Of a stretch of DNA of 64,000 bases, positions 29,654-40,708 are shown one piece after another. Both the position numbers and the translations under genes were made by a program. The stretch comes from Capitella teleta (taxonomy: Eukaryota; Annelida; Polychaeta; Capitellidae), in NCBI GenBank assembly GCA_000328365.1, contig KB298688.1, forward strand, positions 1 to 64,000, given 5' to 3'. Each line of letters opens with the position of its first letter. Position 1 is the first letter of the stretch. Below the pieces are notes generated by a model. The model saw nothing but the letters and a program-made list of their open reading frames with translations, was not told where the DNA came from and did no database searches.

Positions 29654-30023
29654 ATGCAGTCGTTTAAGACAAACTGCCTGAATCCGGAAAATTTTGATGT
29701 TGAAGATGAGGAGGATGAGGCTCCAAGTGAAGGAAATTTAGACTTCAGAGCCAATGAATGTTGAACACAAAATTAAGCATACCGAGCCTCAAACATGCTG
29801 CATACAGTTGAGACGTGCTGAGGAGGCTGAGGAGAGACATGGAATGGACCAATTGATGAACTCAGAGGGGGAAGCTATGAATGAACAAGAGAGGAAGATG
29901 AAAAAGAGACAAACCATGAATCAAAAGGTATCTCAGCCATATGACGCAAACAATAACCAGATCCCAGACGACACTGAGGCTGCCCGTGTGATTCGCCATC
30001 TACTTCCAAGCAAGGAAAGATGA
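29654..30023 (+). CDS. Charged, possibly spliced small protein region, unrecognised
   Basis: Two overlapping open frames share this stretch. The first starts at ATG 29654 and is acidic (NFDVEDEEDEAPSEGN), ending at 29763. The second, open from 29742 to the stop at 30023, encodes a Glu/Lys-rich helix (RRAEEAEERHGMDQLM...EQERKMKKRQ) and ends EAARVIRHLLPSKER. The composition looks protein-like rather than random. An AG acceptor at 29740-29741 would place the second frame in phase with the membrane exon at 29409-29526. I do not recognise a family. A small host gene is my best reading. Confidence 0.4.
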
Positions 30024-30308
30024 CGCTGTCAAATTGGGCTGAGCTGCTGGAATCTTGTTTTCTTTTTTATATTAAAGATGCTTATTTTTTGTTTGATCAT
30101 TATTGAGACTTGATAGCTAAATTCATCGCCTTGTCTTGGGTGCTGCTCTCTTGCTTAGCATCCATGAGCAGGTTTCATAAGAGGTCGCGTTCAAAAGTAA
30201 TTTCTATTATTGAAAGTATTAAAAGCTGCGATGCATCGGTAATTCGTCTTGCGCTTCCGGTTTGACTGGATAATTTAATAATTTTAATTAGGTAATTGTA
30301 ATTTCCCC

Positions 30309-30549
30309 NNNNNNNNNNNNNNNNNNNNNNNNNNNNNNNNNNNNNNNNNNNNNNNNNNNNNNNNNNNNNNNNNNNNNNNNNNNNNNNNNNNNNNNNNNNN
30401 NNNNNNNNNNNNNNNNNNNNNNNNNNNNNNNNNNNNNNNNNNNNNNNNNNNNNNNNNNNNNNNNNNNNNNNNNNNNNNNNNNNNNNNNNNNNNNNNNNNN
30501 NNNNNNNNNNNNNNNNNNNNNNNNNNNNNNNNNNNNNNNNNNNNNNNNN
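30309..30549. other. Assembly gap
   Basis: A run of 241 Ns. The missing 5' end of the adjacent MITE copy must lie inside or across it. Confidence 1.
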
Positions 30550-31134
30550 GTTAGCATTGCGCCTATGGGAGAATGGCTTCCATTGCGAAGTATAGGAGGC
30601 AAACGTCAGCTGATGGCTTGGTTTGGCTGATGGCTGATTGGTCCCGTTCCCCTCGTGAAGCTATCGATTTCAGCCAATCAGAGCAGAGCATCTTCGCCAT
30701 AAAAGGATATCTTTGTTGTTTACGAAACGAAAGCGCATGCGTGGTGCACTCTGGCTGACCTTTTTACTGTTTCAGGATGAGAAACATGGTAGGTGTCCTA
30801 GAAATTCGCTTGTTAAAATAAGAAAAATAGCGAAAAATATTTTTTTTTCGCGCCTGACTGGTGGCAAAATGATTCTTCTATCTATTTCCGAAAAAAAAAA
30901 TAAAAAAATATCCAGGGGTTTAGTCGCAGGGCACGCTGATATGACGAGGCCCATTGTAAAAGATGGGGAACTCGGTGTTTCATCACAGCGACTGACGTCA
31001 CGCCTAATTAGCATTATATCTCCCGCGAAATCGTTAGCGATGATATTCCTTGTGTGGGCCAGGCATAGGAATCATCTTTGGTGCATCAAATAACGATTCA
31101 AAGTCCATTTTTAACCAGTTCTCCCTCCCTTTAA
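30550..31134 (+). mobile_element. piggyBac-like MITE, copy 1 (5' end in gap)
   Basis: About 585 bases match the copy at 52730-53441 at roughly 95% by eye, in the opposite orientation. The visible end is GTTCTCCCTCCCTTTAA, with TTAA at 31131-31134. No transposase is encoded; short open frames in both copies are incidental. TTAA ends and small size fit a non-autonomous piggyBac-type element. The other terminus falls in the assembly gap. Confidence 0.85.
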
Positions 31135-31177
31135 TGTATTATCATTTTTGTTGTACCTGTAATATTATTTTTTTTTC

Positions 31178-31582
31178 TTACTTTTTTAAACGCCCAGGTG
31201 ATGGCCACTCTATATCTGAGTCACTGAATTTCCTCAGCCGTAGCAGCTGCTGCAGCTGGAATAACAACGCTGAAAATCCGATAAGGAAATCAGACAAACA
31301 CAGGCAGGCGATCAGTATGTTGATTGAACTCTTGCGGATGAATCCCTGTATTGCCATGGCAACCAAGGTGAGCGGATTGGCGACGATAGCAATGATGCTC
31401 AGTTGCTCACGGCTCAGTACGAGAAGCACGCACATCATAGCCATCTGTAAAGGATCCATCTGTTGTTGGGGCCTCTCCTCCATAGCTGTCTCAGCAGTCA
31501 TACTCGTGCTGTTCACCTTCGGGTGGCAAAACAAGTCAGACGAGCTTAATGCAGGTTCTATGCCAAATCCTCGGAGCCTCAT
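31178..31582 (-). pseudogene. Truncated 7TM (class A-like) GPCR exon
   Basis: The minus strand encodes about 134 residues. An N-terminus with an N-glycosylation site (NST) is followed by a TM1-like helix (LSIIAIVANPLTLVAMAIQG). Next come a short basic loop and a TM2-like helix (INILIACLCLSDFLIGFSAL) with the conserved SD pair. A donor-like GTAAG follows at the end of the frame. No TM3-TM7 exon is seen downstream on this strand; the MITE begins only about 45 bases away and FURRY ends before 29 kb. Either the gene was truncated or distal exons are in the gap. I favour a broken receptor. Confidence 0.55.
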
Positions 31583-33397
31583 TTGATGTACATTATATTG
31601 GCCAAATCATTTATGATAAGGGGAAAGGACTGGAGAGTATATCCTTTTGAGTTTTCACTCATGTTTAATTGTGCATGTGTTTGTGCGTTCCACTCTCCAA
31701 TTTCACAGCGTATAATTATATATAATTATGTACTATACGTGTAGTCAAAGACTCAAAATTAAAACATCTAGGGAGTTGAAGAAGCATAGGCCTACTCCCG
31801 AACTCCCTAAAGTGCAAAATTGTCGCATTTTGAAAACTTTATGAGAACATTAGGCAACTTTGGGGACTTCGGTGGCCACATGACGCTTCGCACTTCGCAC
31901 ATTGCACACTGGGTACACCAGGATATAGACCTGTAAATGATTTCAACTGTATACATGTACATGAACATAATATTATCATTTTCCCGTACTAGTGATTCTG
32001 CCCATCGCCATATTAACTTGCATCGTTATGCCTGGATTTGGCCTGCAATGTTTCTTTTACGATCATCACATCGCACGACTTCGATCGCTCAGCAAATGAT
32101 CACAAATATCCCAAATTATGACCACTTGGTAGAACGACTCATCCACATGTTACCACCTGATGATCAAAGAAAAGGATGTCTGACAAGAATATAGAGTGAG
32201 CCAAAAGTAGTCTATCTACTCCATATGTTAAAGATTTCAATGTTTTTCAATGGCACTGCGCTTTTCCGATAAAGTGTTTCAAAACAGATCGCAGTGTAAT
32301 AACCACGCATATAGATAAGAGAAATAAATACTTGGTATGGTTAGTCTAACATGTCAATCTGCAATTCTTATCATTACTATTCCAATTCCATCAACATTTA
32401 TGCCGATTTATATCAATTAATAGAGTGCACTCATCATTCCGCAATATTTCCACTTTTGGCGGCAAACAGCGCCCGGACCACATATTGAACGCATAATTAA
32501 TGCAACGCTCTCGTACTATTGTTTAATTTGAGATTGCTTTTGGCCCACTATGTATGTATAAGGGACTATAGAAACTTTGCATGAGATATTCACCCAAAGT
32601 CTTAACTCGACATGCCTTATGTATATGCACACTGGTTTCTACAAGCAAGGGTACGGTGACCTTTTTGATAAAATGATTGCTTGCAGTTACAGGGTGGTTC
32701 AAAAACTCATTTACAATTACATTTAGTAATTATAATGGAGATATTTCATTCGCGCGTAGAGTTTTTGTCTTGTGTAGTTTTGATTTTTTGAATGCATTTC
32801 TTATTTTTCTTCGGTTGGAACACAATTATACCTTAGTTGAATATTGGATAAATAAATATTGTTTATCCTTTGTGCGACATCCAGTAATTGTATGGGTAAG
32901 ACTTTATACATGAATACTTATATACTTTTAGATAGTGTTAAATAAATCAGAATTACATTAAACATAGTTTTAATCAAGAATATATGGACTATTTTAATAA
33001 CATTCTTCATATATATACAAATACACATAATAATCGTATCGTATTTATAGAAAGAATTATCAAGAACTGTCCGTTGAATAGTGCAACTTACCATATCATA
33101 AAGAGATTAATAAAATAAATGAACCAGTGAATGTATTCACAACAAATAAATGAATTATATCGCGCAAATTTAGGAAGAACAAACAATATCAAAATGTTAA
33201 AAATAAATGTTAAATAATATAAAATATAATAATGGAATGGATACTATTACAAAAAGGACTAAAAATATTCAAATAAATAATTATATCAAATTAAAAATGA
33301 TTGCTACATCAATTAAAGTATTGGAGTATGTCCGAGAGATGATTATGAATATATCAATTAATACTCATTAACAAATGCAGATTTGTCCCCCTATCGA
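31583..33397. other. AT-rich intergenic region
   Basis: No gene is supported. It contains the second copy of a short dispersed word (GCCAAAAGTAGTCTATCTA) at about 32196. A CAGGGTGGTTCAAAAA motif near 32692 resembles DNA-transposon ends. The stretch from 32900 to 33370 is very AT-rich. Confidence 0.45.
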
Positions 33398-36300
33398 TCA
33401 CCTGAAACATTTCACAATAACGATTGTAAATATCAACAAAGCTAATTTTCCACCACTGGGATCACGTGACGCCTTCGATTTCAGTTCGTTTTTAGCTAGT
33501 CTCTGGTGTTTCAGTTTCGTGTCTTTGATTTTGTCTCGTTCCTGTTGCGTCGTGTGCGCATGCGTCTTCGGTGAGGAACCGTCGCCATTTTGACCGGCGT
33601 CCCTTCCTTCGAACTCCTTCTGCAAACATGGCGTTCGACTTTCTGTGGAATTAAACAAAAGTGACGTCGTCGGTCGGTCCGATTTCATCGCATGCACTCA
33701 CTTGCTTTAACGCGCAGAGCAACATGTGCGATGTTCTTCAGCAGAAACGGATCCAGGTCACTTTCTGATCCACACTGTGCCCGATTGAGGAGAAAAACCT
33801 CCGTCCAAGACGCGTAGAACATGCTTTCTGGAGACGTGCGGATGATCTACCATGCAAAAAGTAATGCAGCAATTCATTACATAAGAAATCAAAACCCAAC
33901 ATTAAACATCCATTTTAAGGTGCATGTAATGTTAGCTCCGTCACAGGCCGATTGCAATCTAGGAAACCTATTGGAATGGAAGCCACGTGATGTTATGGTT
34001 GTGACCAAAATACTTTAGAAGTATTAATTCACAGCAGCCATGCGATTGGCTACCACCTGTCAAAGGGACGGTGTCTGTGTCAGAATCGGACCCAGGGTAC
34101 CAGCGAGAGTATTTGCCGCGTAGGTCTACACAACATTATAGACTCACCAAGCACTTGAACTGAGGCGAAGATGCTTCGCGTGTTTTAACAATGAGTATCC
34201 TGAATCCACTTTCCAGTTCCGTCAACGCGACGCACGTGAATTCTGCAACGAACGACGAATGACGCCAAAGCCAACGCCATGACCAACACTTACGCTCTCT
34301 GTATGGCATCACAATTGCACTGCGACAGCTGCCATCCAAGGTCAAGGACAAGTGAGAGGTCACTCCACATCGCTGGGGGTCCCAGTCTGATAGTTCTCCA
34401 GAACAGCGCCGTCCACGGGCATCGGGGAATGTCTCAACGGCAAGTTGGCTGCTCAGTCCACACGTGTCAGTCTTTGTCAGAGATGACGCTGGAGATCAAA
34501 GTCCACGAGGTCTTACTTCTTACGTCATGCATCGCAATATGCTCACCCAGGAGAGTTTTTGATTCAGAGCTGTGGATGCTGTCACCCAGTGGAGGAGGAT
34601 CTCCTTCAAATCGACATAGGCTGAAGGACAAGTCATTGTGAGAGCTTTTGGCTGAGGATTATGAACATATAAAACATGCTTGTGTTTGTATTTGGTCTTA
34701 CAAATGTGAAACTGCAAAGTGCCATCTCTCTCCTTGTTGAGATTCAAACACGTGTATCTCGGTCGGCTGTTGAAACATTTCCATTGAGGATCATTGCATA
34801 TTGTTCGATGCTTACCAGCCGTTAGTGTAGTGTGACAGCAGCTTGTAGTTGAGTGCCTCCCAGTGCTTGGATTTACAAATGAACTCGCCAAGGGACGCGA
34901 ATGAGATGTAACCCGCGACTATGTTCACTCGCTCCTTCCACTTGCTCTCAAAGAGAAGCCAGTTTCCCTGATAGGCTTCGGGGAACACACATTCGGGTTG
35001 TGTGGTAGGCACAAACTCTATGTAGAGAGACGGAAGTGAGGGGTGAAGAGTGAATTGATGAGTACTGACTGCAGAGACCGCAAGAGCGTTTGCAGTGGTT
35101 TGCATATCGGTACAGTAAGGCACTGTTGGCACAATCCCCCCGTTGCGCAATTCGCTGACATTCCTTACTCTCGTCGTAGCAAACGCCAGGTTCTACCGGA
35201 AATGAAAATTATGTTATGGATCGACACAAAATGGTTACAAAGAAGGTATGCCGTGATTTTGGACACAAAATGGGCGTTACAGAGGTGATTAGTGCTGATT
35301 ACTAAATTTATTTCCTCACCACTGCGAGTGAGGGACATTTTCAAGTAATGGACATTGTATTTGACTGTTGGATGTCCATTTTTCGTTGTGGTTAATGTTG
35401 GGCTGAAGTACATAAATCCAGAGAGAGACGCTGGCTCGACAGACAAACTAGAATCGTGTTTGAATCTCTGAAGAGAGATAATCCGCGTCACCCACAAAAT
35501 ATGTCAGCAAACAAAAACTAGCAACACTCACAAAGACAAACTGAGGAACTCGGTTGACGTTTCCAGCGACCAAGAAAGTGAAGCCATCTTCCAACCAACT
35601 GCCCCAACATTGGAGCTGTACTTCTGGAATGAATAAGAGATAATTGATCTGATCTCTAGTTAATATGCCGTCATAGACATACAAACCTGTTTTAGCGTCG
35701 TCAAATGGACTACAGGTGTGGTCAGGGAAGGTCAATTGAAGTCCCTCTCCTCGGACGCATTCGCTCTCCATTCTAGAGAGTCTCCACGTGTCCGGGCATA
35801 TTCGCTGTGGGGTCACGGAACAGGTCACGGAATTATTATACACTAACTGGTGACACATTGCAGGGCTGGTATCGCATTTTCTGATAGCACGTGAGAATCA
35901 CAACGCATCTAATCTTGCAAGTTAGTGCATTATGATTGCTTAAACTGCTAAATCGAGACTTCATGGCGGAGGCAATAGCTTCTGCCTGTATATTTGATAT
36001 CAGATCGGATCGAGTCATCTCGTATATCAATATTAATTTATGTGTCAGCCGACAATGCCGACAAAATTATATGCCAGCATATAGTGATGCGCTCAACCAC
36101 TCTCTCGTCAATTAATAATATGCTCTGCTTTAGGCCGATGAAGCTTAAGAATGACTCAATATAGTGGTAAATAGAACCAAGGGTGCCGATATCAGTCAAT
36201 ATCAGCACAGTGTATCATGCTGATATCAGTTATCATCCAAAATCAGAATGAAACTTCGACCAATCTGTGCTAGAGTGCTAGAGTTGTGATCGTGAATTAA

Positions 36301-39300
36301 ACTGCGCATTGCTGCACATAAATAAGGCCTGGTGTTGTGTGCTACTGTCTGTGGTAAATCGATAAGGACAAGGGTTGAACCCGGGTTTCTTATCTCGTGT
36401 CACCCAGCAATGGAAGAGCCATGGAACCCCGATTGAATTACCTTGTCTTGTGCTGCTGATGTTATATATTTAATTAGGTTGGATTTGTAAGAATGGATAC
36501 TTTGCAATTCCCTCTATTTTGTCGTAAATGGCATCCATCATTACTGTTATGACCTTTTGGCATGCAATTGATGCAAAATAAATAATTGAACGGTTCCCAC
36601 CTTTCCATTTTCTTTTATCATCGTGAAGTCGTATCCACCTGCCAAGGGGCATGGCACCCACTCTTCTTGTTTTGGGGCTGCGGATAAATGAAGTTCAGTG
36701 AACTCACTTCAAAGTAAACAGTCAGTACTTGGTAATTTCAAAGTTTTTAAGCATATTCCTAATGCCAGGATTTAATAATAAGAGAAATTTTACAGCTAGC
36801 TCTTCTTGTGAAGGGGACGAGGGTTAGAACTAGATATAGGAGGCGTGGAAGGAGGAGCTTGGGGTTAATTAAGGGTGTGTATGAGTCAATAGAGACCTCT
36901 TTTATTGCATACACGAGACTTTTGTCTAACTCTGTTTAAGGCTGTTGCATCCTGAGATCATTTCTCACAAGAAACACGTAAGATTTTTTTTTTTTTTTTT
37001 TTTTGCTCTTCGCCACTTCTGAGTGATGACATTAACCTTCACTTTGGCTACCGCGCTTCATCCGCAATGAATAACGATGTCTCATAAATAAATCCTCCTC
37101 ATTCTGCAAATCACACATGTGGCAATTAATCGTGTGATCTCTTTTTGTTTACGGTATTATGGTCGGCAATAGCAATTGCTCTGTGTATAATTAAGGTGTT
37201 TATCAGGCGCAGGAATTGAGTCATTGACGTGCTGCCTAAACTCGACTTCTACGAGAAATAAGGCATGCTCTCCAAGTCCGCTGTCGGGGCGCATCTTTTT
37301 TTACGGCATTGCCTGCCACTGCGTACAGCCAAGCCCAAGGAGGTTTCTATATGGAACGCAGCCTTGCCCTTTAACCTCAGTGAATCAAGCCCGGTTGAGT
37401 GATGCGACTCTCGAAACCAGCGTTGATTACGAATGACGCAGAATTAGTGGCACCCACGTGACCGGAAATGATAGCGATGGGCGTCGCCATTTGCAATCAG
37501 GGAGCGTTCATTGTCTAACAATACATTTCACTTTGTGCCTTTCTTAATCACTATTAGCGCGAAAAGGAGAGAAATCTGTTGTTTCTCTCGGGTATAGGGC
37601 TCTGCCTAAGTGACTGATCGACGATTTGGCGACTTGGTGCTGACTTTGATCAATTGTTAGTCCGCAATATCGGTGCCATTCTACAGTTCTGTTGCTCCCT
37701 GTTTCGGTTTAAGCGGCACATTTTGCGTACGTACTAGTAGATCTGTAGGACAATAGGGTAGCGCCGAGGAGAATAGTGGAGTGCCTGTCGTCAACCGATC
37801 GAACACCAGCCACCATTTCCCGATTTACAGTAAAACCTGACAGTATCCAATCGATCATTTCTGTTTGTTGACACAGGAGACCACGCAAGAGCACTCTGGG
37901 TAATTGCTAATTGAAATCAATCAATTGGAAGCCAATTCAAATAATTGGGTCTTTATCACAGCAGTGTCCTTCGTTAATTCCACGCAGGTGTCGCGTCTAC
38001 AAAAGTATATACATGCATCGTACTACAGGTGCTAAGCTACGATAACATAATTGCATATGCACATCTAGTATTCTATCTACTAAGTACAGGTGTACTAGGC
38101 GGGAGTTTAAGGGCCAATTATCACAATGGCAGATTTACCATGCATATGCAGCACGTGGTTTTTTGTTTGTTGTTTTTTTTTGTTTTTTTTGCGTTAGTCT
38201 CTGACAACGTCACGAAATTTGGTGGTTGAGTGGAGAGGAAATGGGTGACATGGATCTGCCACGGGCTTCCATGAATTTAGCTCTCGCACTTCTTTCAAGC
38301 TATTAGCTTTGTCTTCTTTGACAAAGGACTATTTATTATTGTGTTGTTCGTGTTAGGCTGTAAGGCGAGTGGGTGCATGGGCAACTGGACTGGAACATCT
38401 TTGTTTCTTCCAGAATAACTGAAGTGCTGCTTACCGAGACACCCATGAGCAGAATAAGGCCTGACCTAAGTAGCTCATTGGTCGAGTCTTTTGGCCGATT
38501 GAACTTCTGACCTAACGGAGTAATTGATATTGGACTCTTATGGTGTATGGTATACATGCAGCGCTAAGAGTCCCTGTGCACTTGATAACCAAACGGAGAT
38601 TCACTTACCGACCCACGGCCACGGGTCTTGCTCCATCCCTCGATCATTGCATAACCCTCCGTCCTGAACGCCTCCTTTTCTTCCTGGAAATTAAGAAGAG
38701 TTCACATTATACGTAATTCAACCCATGTAAACCGTGAAGCCAGTCTGAGCATACAAGCAGCGTGGAAGCACTGACACATGGGCTTTGTTCTTCGATCTGC
38801 ATTAGCATTTGGGGCCATTCATCTGCGCCACGTACACGGTCCAATATCGTGTCTTGAGGCGCATTCAATATGAAGCCAGCGCCAGAGCCCCCGGGAACCC
38901 TGAATCGTGCAATTGCCGCGAACTTCAATGCATATTTCATGTGATGAGGGAATTCACAGACAAGATCAAGCATCTTGTTTAAAAACAAACCTCTTCTTGA
39001 CACACACGTCCTATAACCAGTTGATGTGCTACTGATCTCAAGGCCTAAAAAAAATAAAATTTGAGTCTGGCACCTTTCGCCTTTTCTTCCACTTTTGAAA
39101 GTGAGCAAAAACTTTGTGTGGATCGTCAGAATCAATCATGACGGTGTATTGTACAATGAACGATGAGCAGTTAGCAAGAATTGCATTGATACATTTGTCT
39201 TGAGCTGCGCCTCCTGCATTCATATTTCAAGATGTCTTTACACACAACCCTCTTTGTTGTGATCGGGGCTTTGTGAATATTTCATCTAAATTCCCCACTT

Positions 39301-40708
39301 TCGTGTCAAGTGTTGAGAACCAGAAGAAGGCTTAGAAGAAGACAGAGGAAAGGGGAGAAAGGAGTTCACCATGCCACACTTGGACGAGATTTCTGTTCCT
39401 CAGGACAATCTTCATGCAGAAGTAGTACACCAGGCTAGAAGAAAGAGAAGAGATGATCGTAGTTAGTACTTGACCTACAGCACTTACTTGTGTTGCTGGT
39501 GTCGCACTCTATACTTGCCAACTCCGTCTTCTTTGAGGCATTGTCGTGTGTATTCCAGCTGTTTGTGGTCGCAGTAAGATCTGGATCCTTGGGGGTTGTC
39601 GCACGGTTCTTGGATGTTCACCCAAGCTTCCAACTGTGAATTCTTTGAAGTGATCTCTAAGCGGCTGGTAGTTTTCTCAGAGTTGCCTGTGTACTTGATT
39701 TCCGTGAGCCAGTATCTGGTCGATCCGTCAGGAAGAGGGTCTTGGAGGAATGAGGGAAACAAACATTTGGCTCTGACACCTTCTGCAATGAGATGATTGT
39801 TTTGAGTAAAAGCCATGATGAACAACCTGTCACGACGCTTTTGATTTGACAGTGAATTAAGCATGAGCTTATGAATATTCAATATCTGTCCCTGCATACA
39901 GGTTCCGTGAGCAGTTGCGTGGCCCGAGGCAGGACTTGAAGGCTATACTACTCCTTTGTGGTTTGTAATCGCGTAAGACTACAAACAGCAGCTATAATGC
40001 ACATGAAAAATGGACGAATATGGCTCGAAGCAGCGACGAAAGCAGCAGTGACCACCAGTAGTTAACACAGCCATGACGCCGGGGTCACTACACACCATGA
40101 TGTTCCTCCCGGGACCTCATCATTGCCAATTTACGGCTTGGATATTTTTGCCGCGCGCGAATCAAGCCGAATTCATCGCGAATTGCCCTAAAAGGCTTTC
40201 TTTAAACCCACAGCACTCCGTTGCTAGTTTTCTTATTGTTTTCCTGTCAGTTTTATTTGCCTTTGCAGTTTCCGAGCGTAAATTGTGTTGCGTTTTGATT
40301 GCACACCGGGTGGCCCAATATTCATTTGGCGCCCGATGGCCGTCGATGAAAAAATGGCCGGCTTTTGTATGAGGCTGACAGCCACTAATCAGCCGCCTTT
40401 ATGCGCATTTGATCCCATTTATATCGCATCTATGATGGAATGGAAAGCCAAGAACTGCATCTGATGGATGTCTCTGCTTTAATCTGATGCCTTCCATCTG
40501 CCACCCTTCTTGAAGAGTGTCCCGTTATCGCTCACGCCAAATTGAGATCCATGAGGTAAATTGGACTCAAAATGGCGTCATGTGTGCGTCATACTAAATT
40601 TCCCTCTCGATCCAGGTAACACAACATATTTTCTTATATTTTCATATATTACCGATTTGAACTCTGACCTGTGAGAAGGAGAATTCCGATGATCAATGAT
40701 GGCAGCAT
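33398..40708 (-). CDS. Secreted, probably GPI-anchored Cys-rich multidomain protein
   Basis: The gene starts at ATG 40708 with a 40-base signal-peptide exon (MLPSLIIGILLLT) ending ACAG|GTCAGAG. This joins in phase to exon 39488-39782 (EGVRAKCLFPSFLQD...), then 39370-39434 and an exon starting at 39213. After a gap in my model, exons continue at 35687-35880, 35532-35623, about 35330-35475 and about 34810-35080 (ECVFPEAYQGNWLLFES). About six more follow, ending 33642-33398. The repeated C-x-FP...G-W and LGEFICK patterns resemble the invertebrate family split by Pfam into DUF7042-7045; this is from memory and not searched. The C-terminus is a basic spacer, then SGGKLALLIFTIVIVKCF. That fits a GPI signal or a short membrane tail. 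The exons between 36 and 39 kb are unresolved, so the protein is incomplete here. The molecular role is unknown. Confidence 0.75.
35881..38580 (-). other. Long intron of the secreted multidomain gene
   Basis: About 2.7 kb separates the exon beginning KCDTSPAMCHQ from upstream exon candidates near 38630-39213. At least one more exon is needed here because the reading phases of the flanking candidates do not match directly. A T21 tract lies near 36985. I could not identify the missing exon. Confidence 0.4.

Noticed and set aside
30573-31093. Open frames inside the MITE copies, similar at both loci
   Set aside because: The similarity reflects DNA identity of the two element copies. No transposase or other motif is encoded.
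31050-31586. 178-residue open frame on the plus strand
   Set aside because: It is antisense to the GPCR-like exon, which has clear TM1/TM2 patterns. Its left end is MITE sequence.
36365-36395. B-box-like GGGTTCAACCC on the minus strand
   Set aside because: No A-box or cloverleaf can be built around it, so neither a tRNA nor a tRNA-derived SINE is supported.
39044-39074. 29-base intron in the secreted-protein gene
   Set aside because: GT and AG are present, but 29 bases is too short for normal splicing. An earlier donor or a different exon end is more likely.
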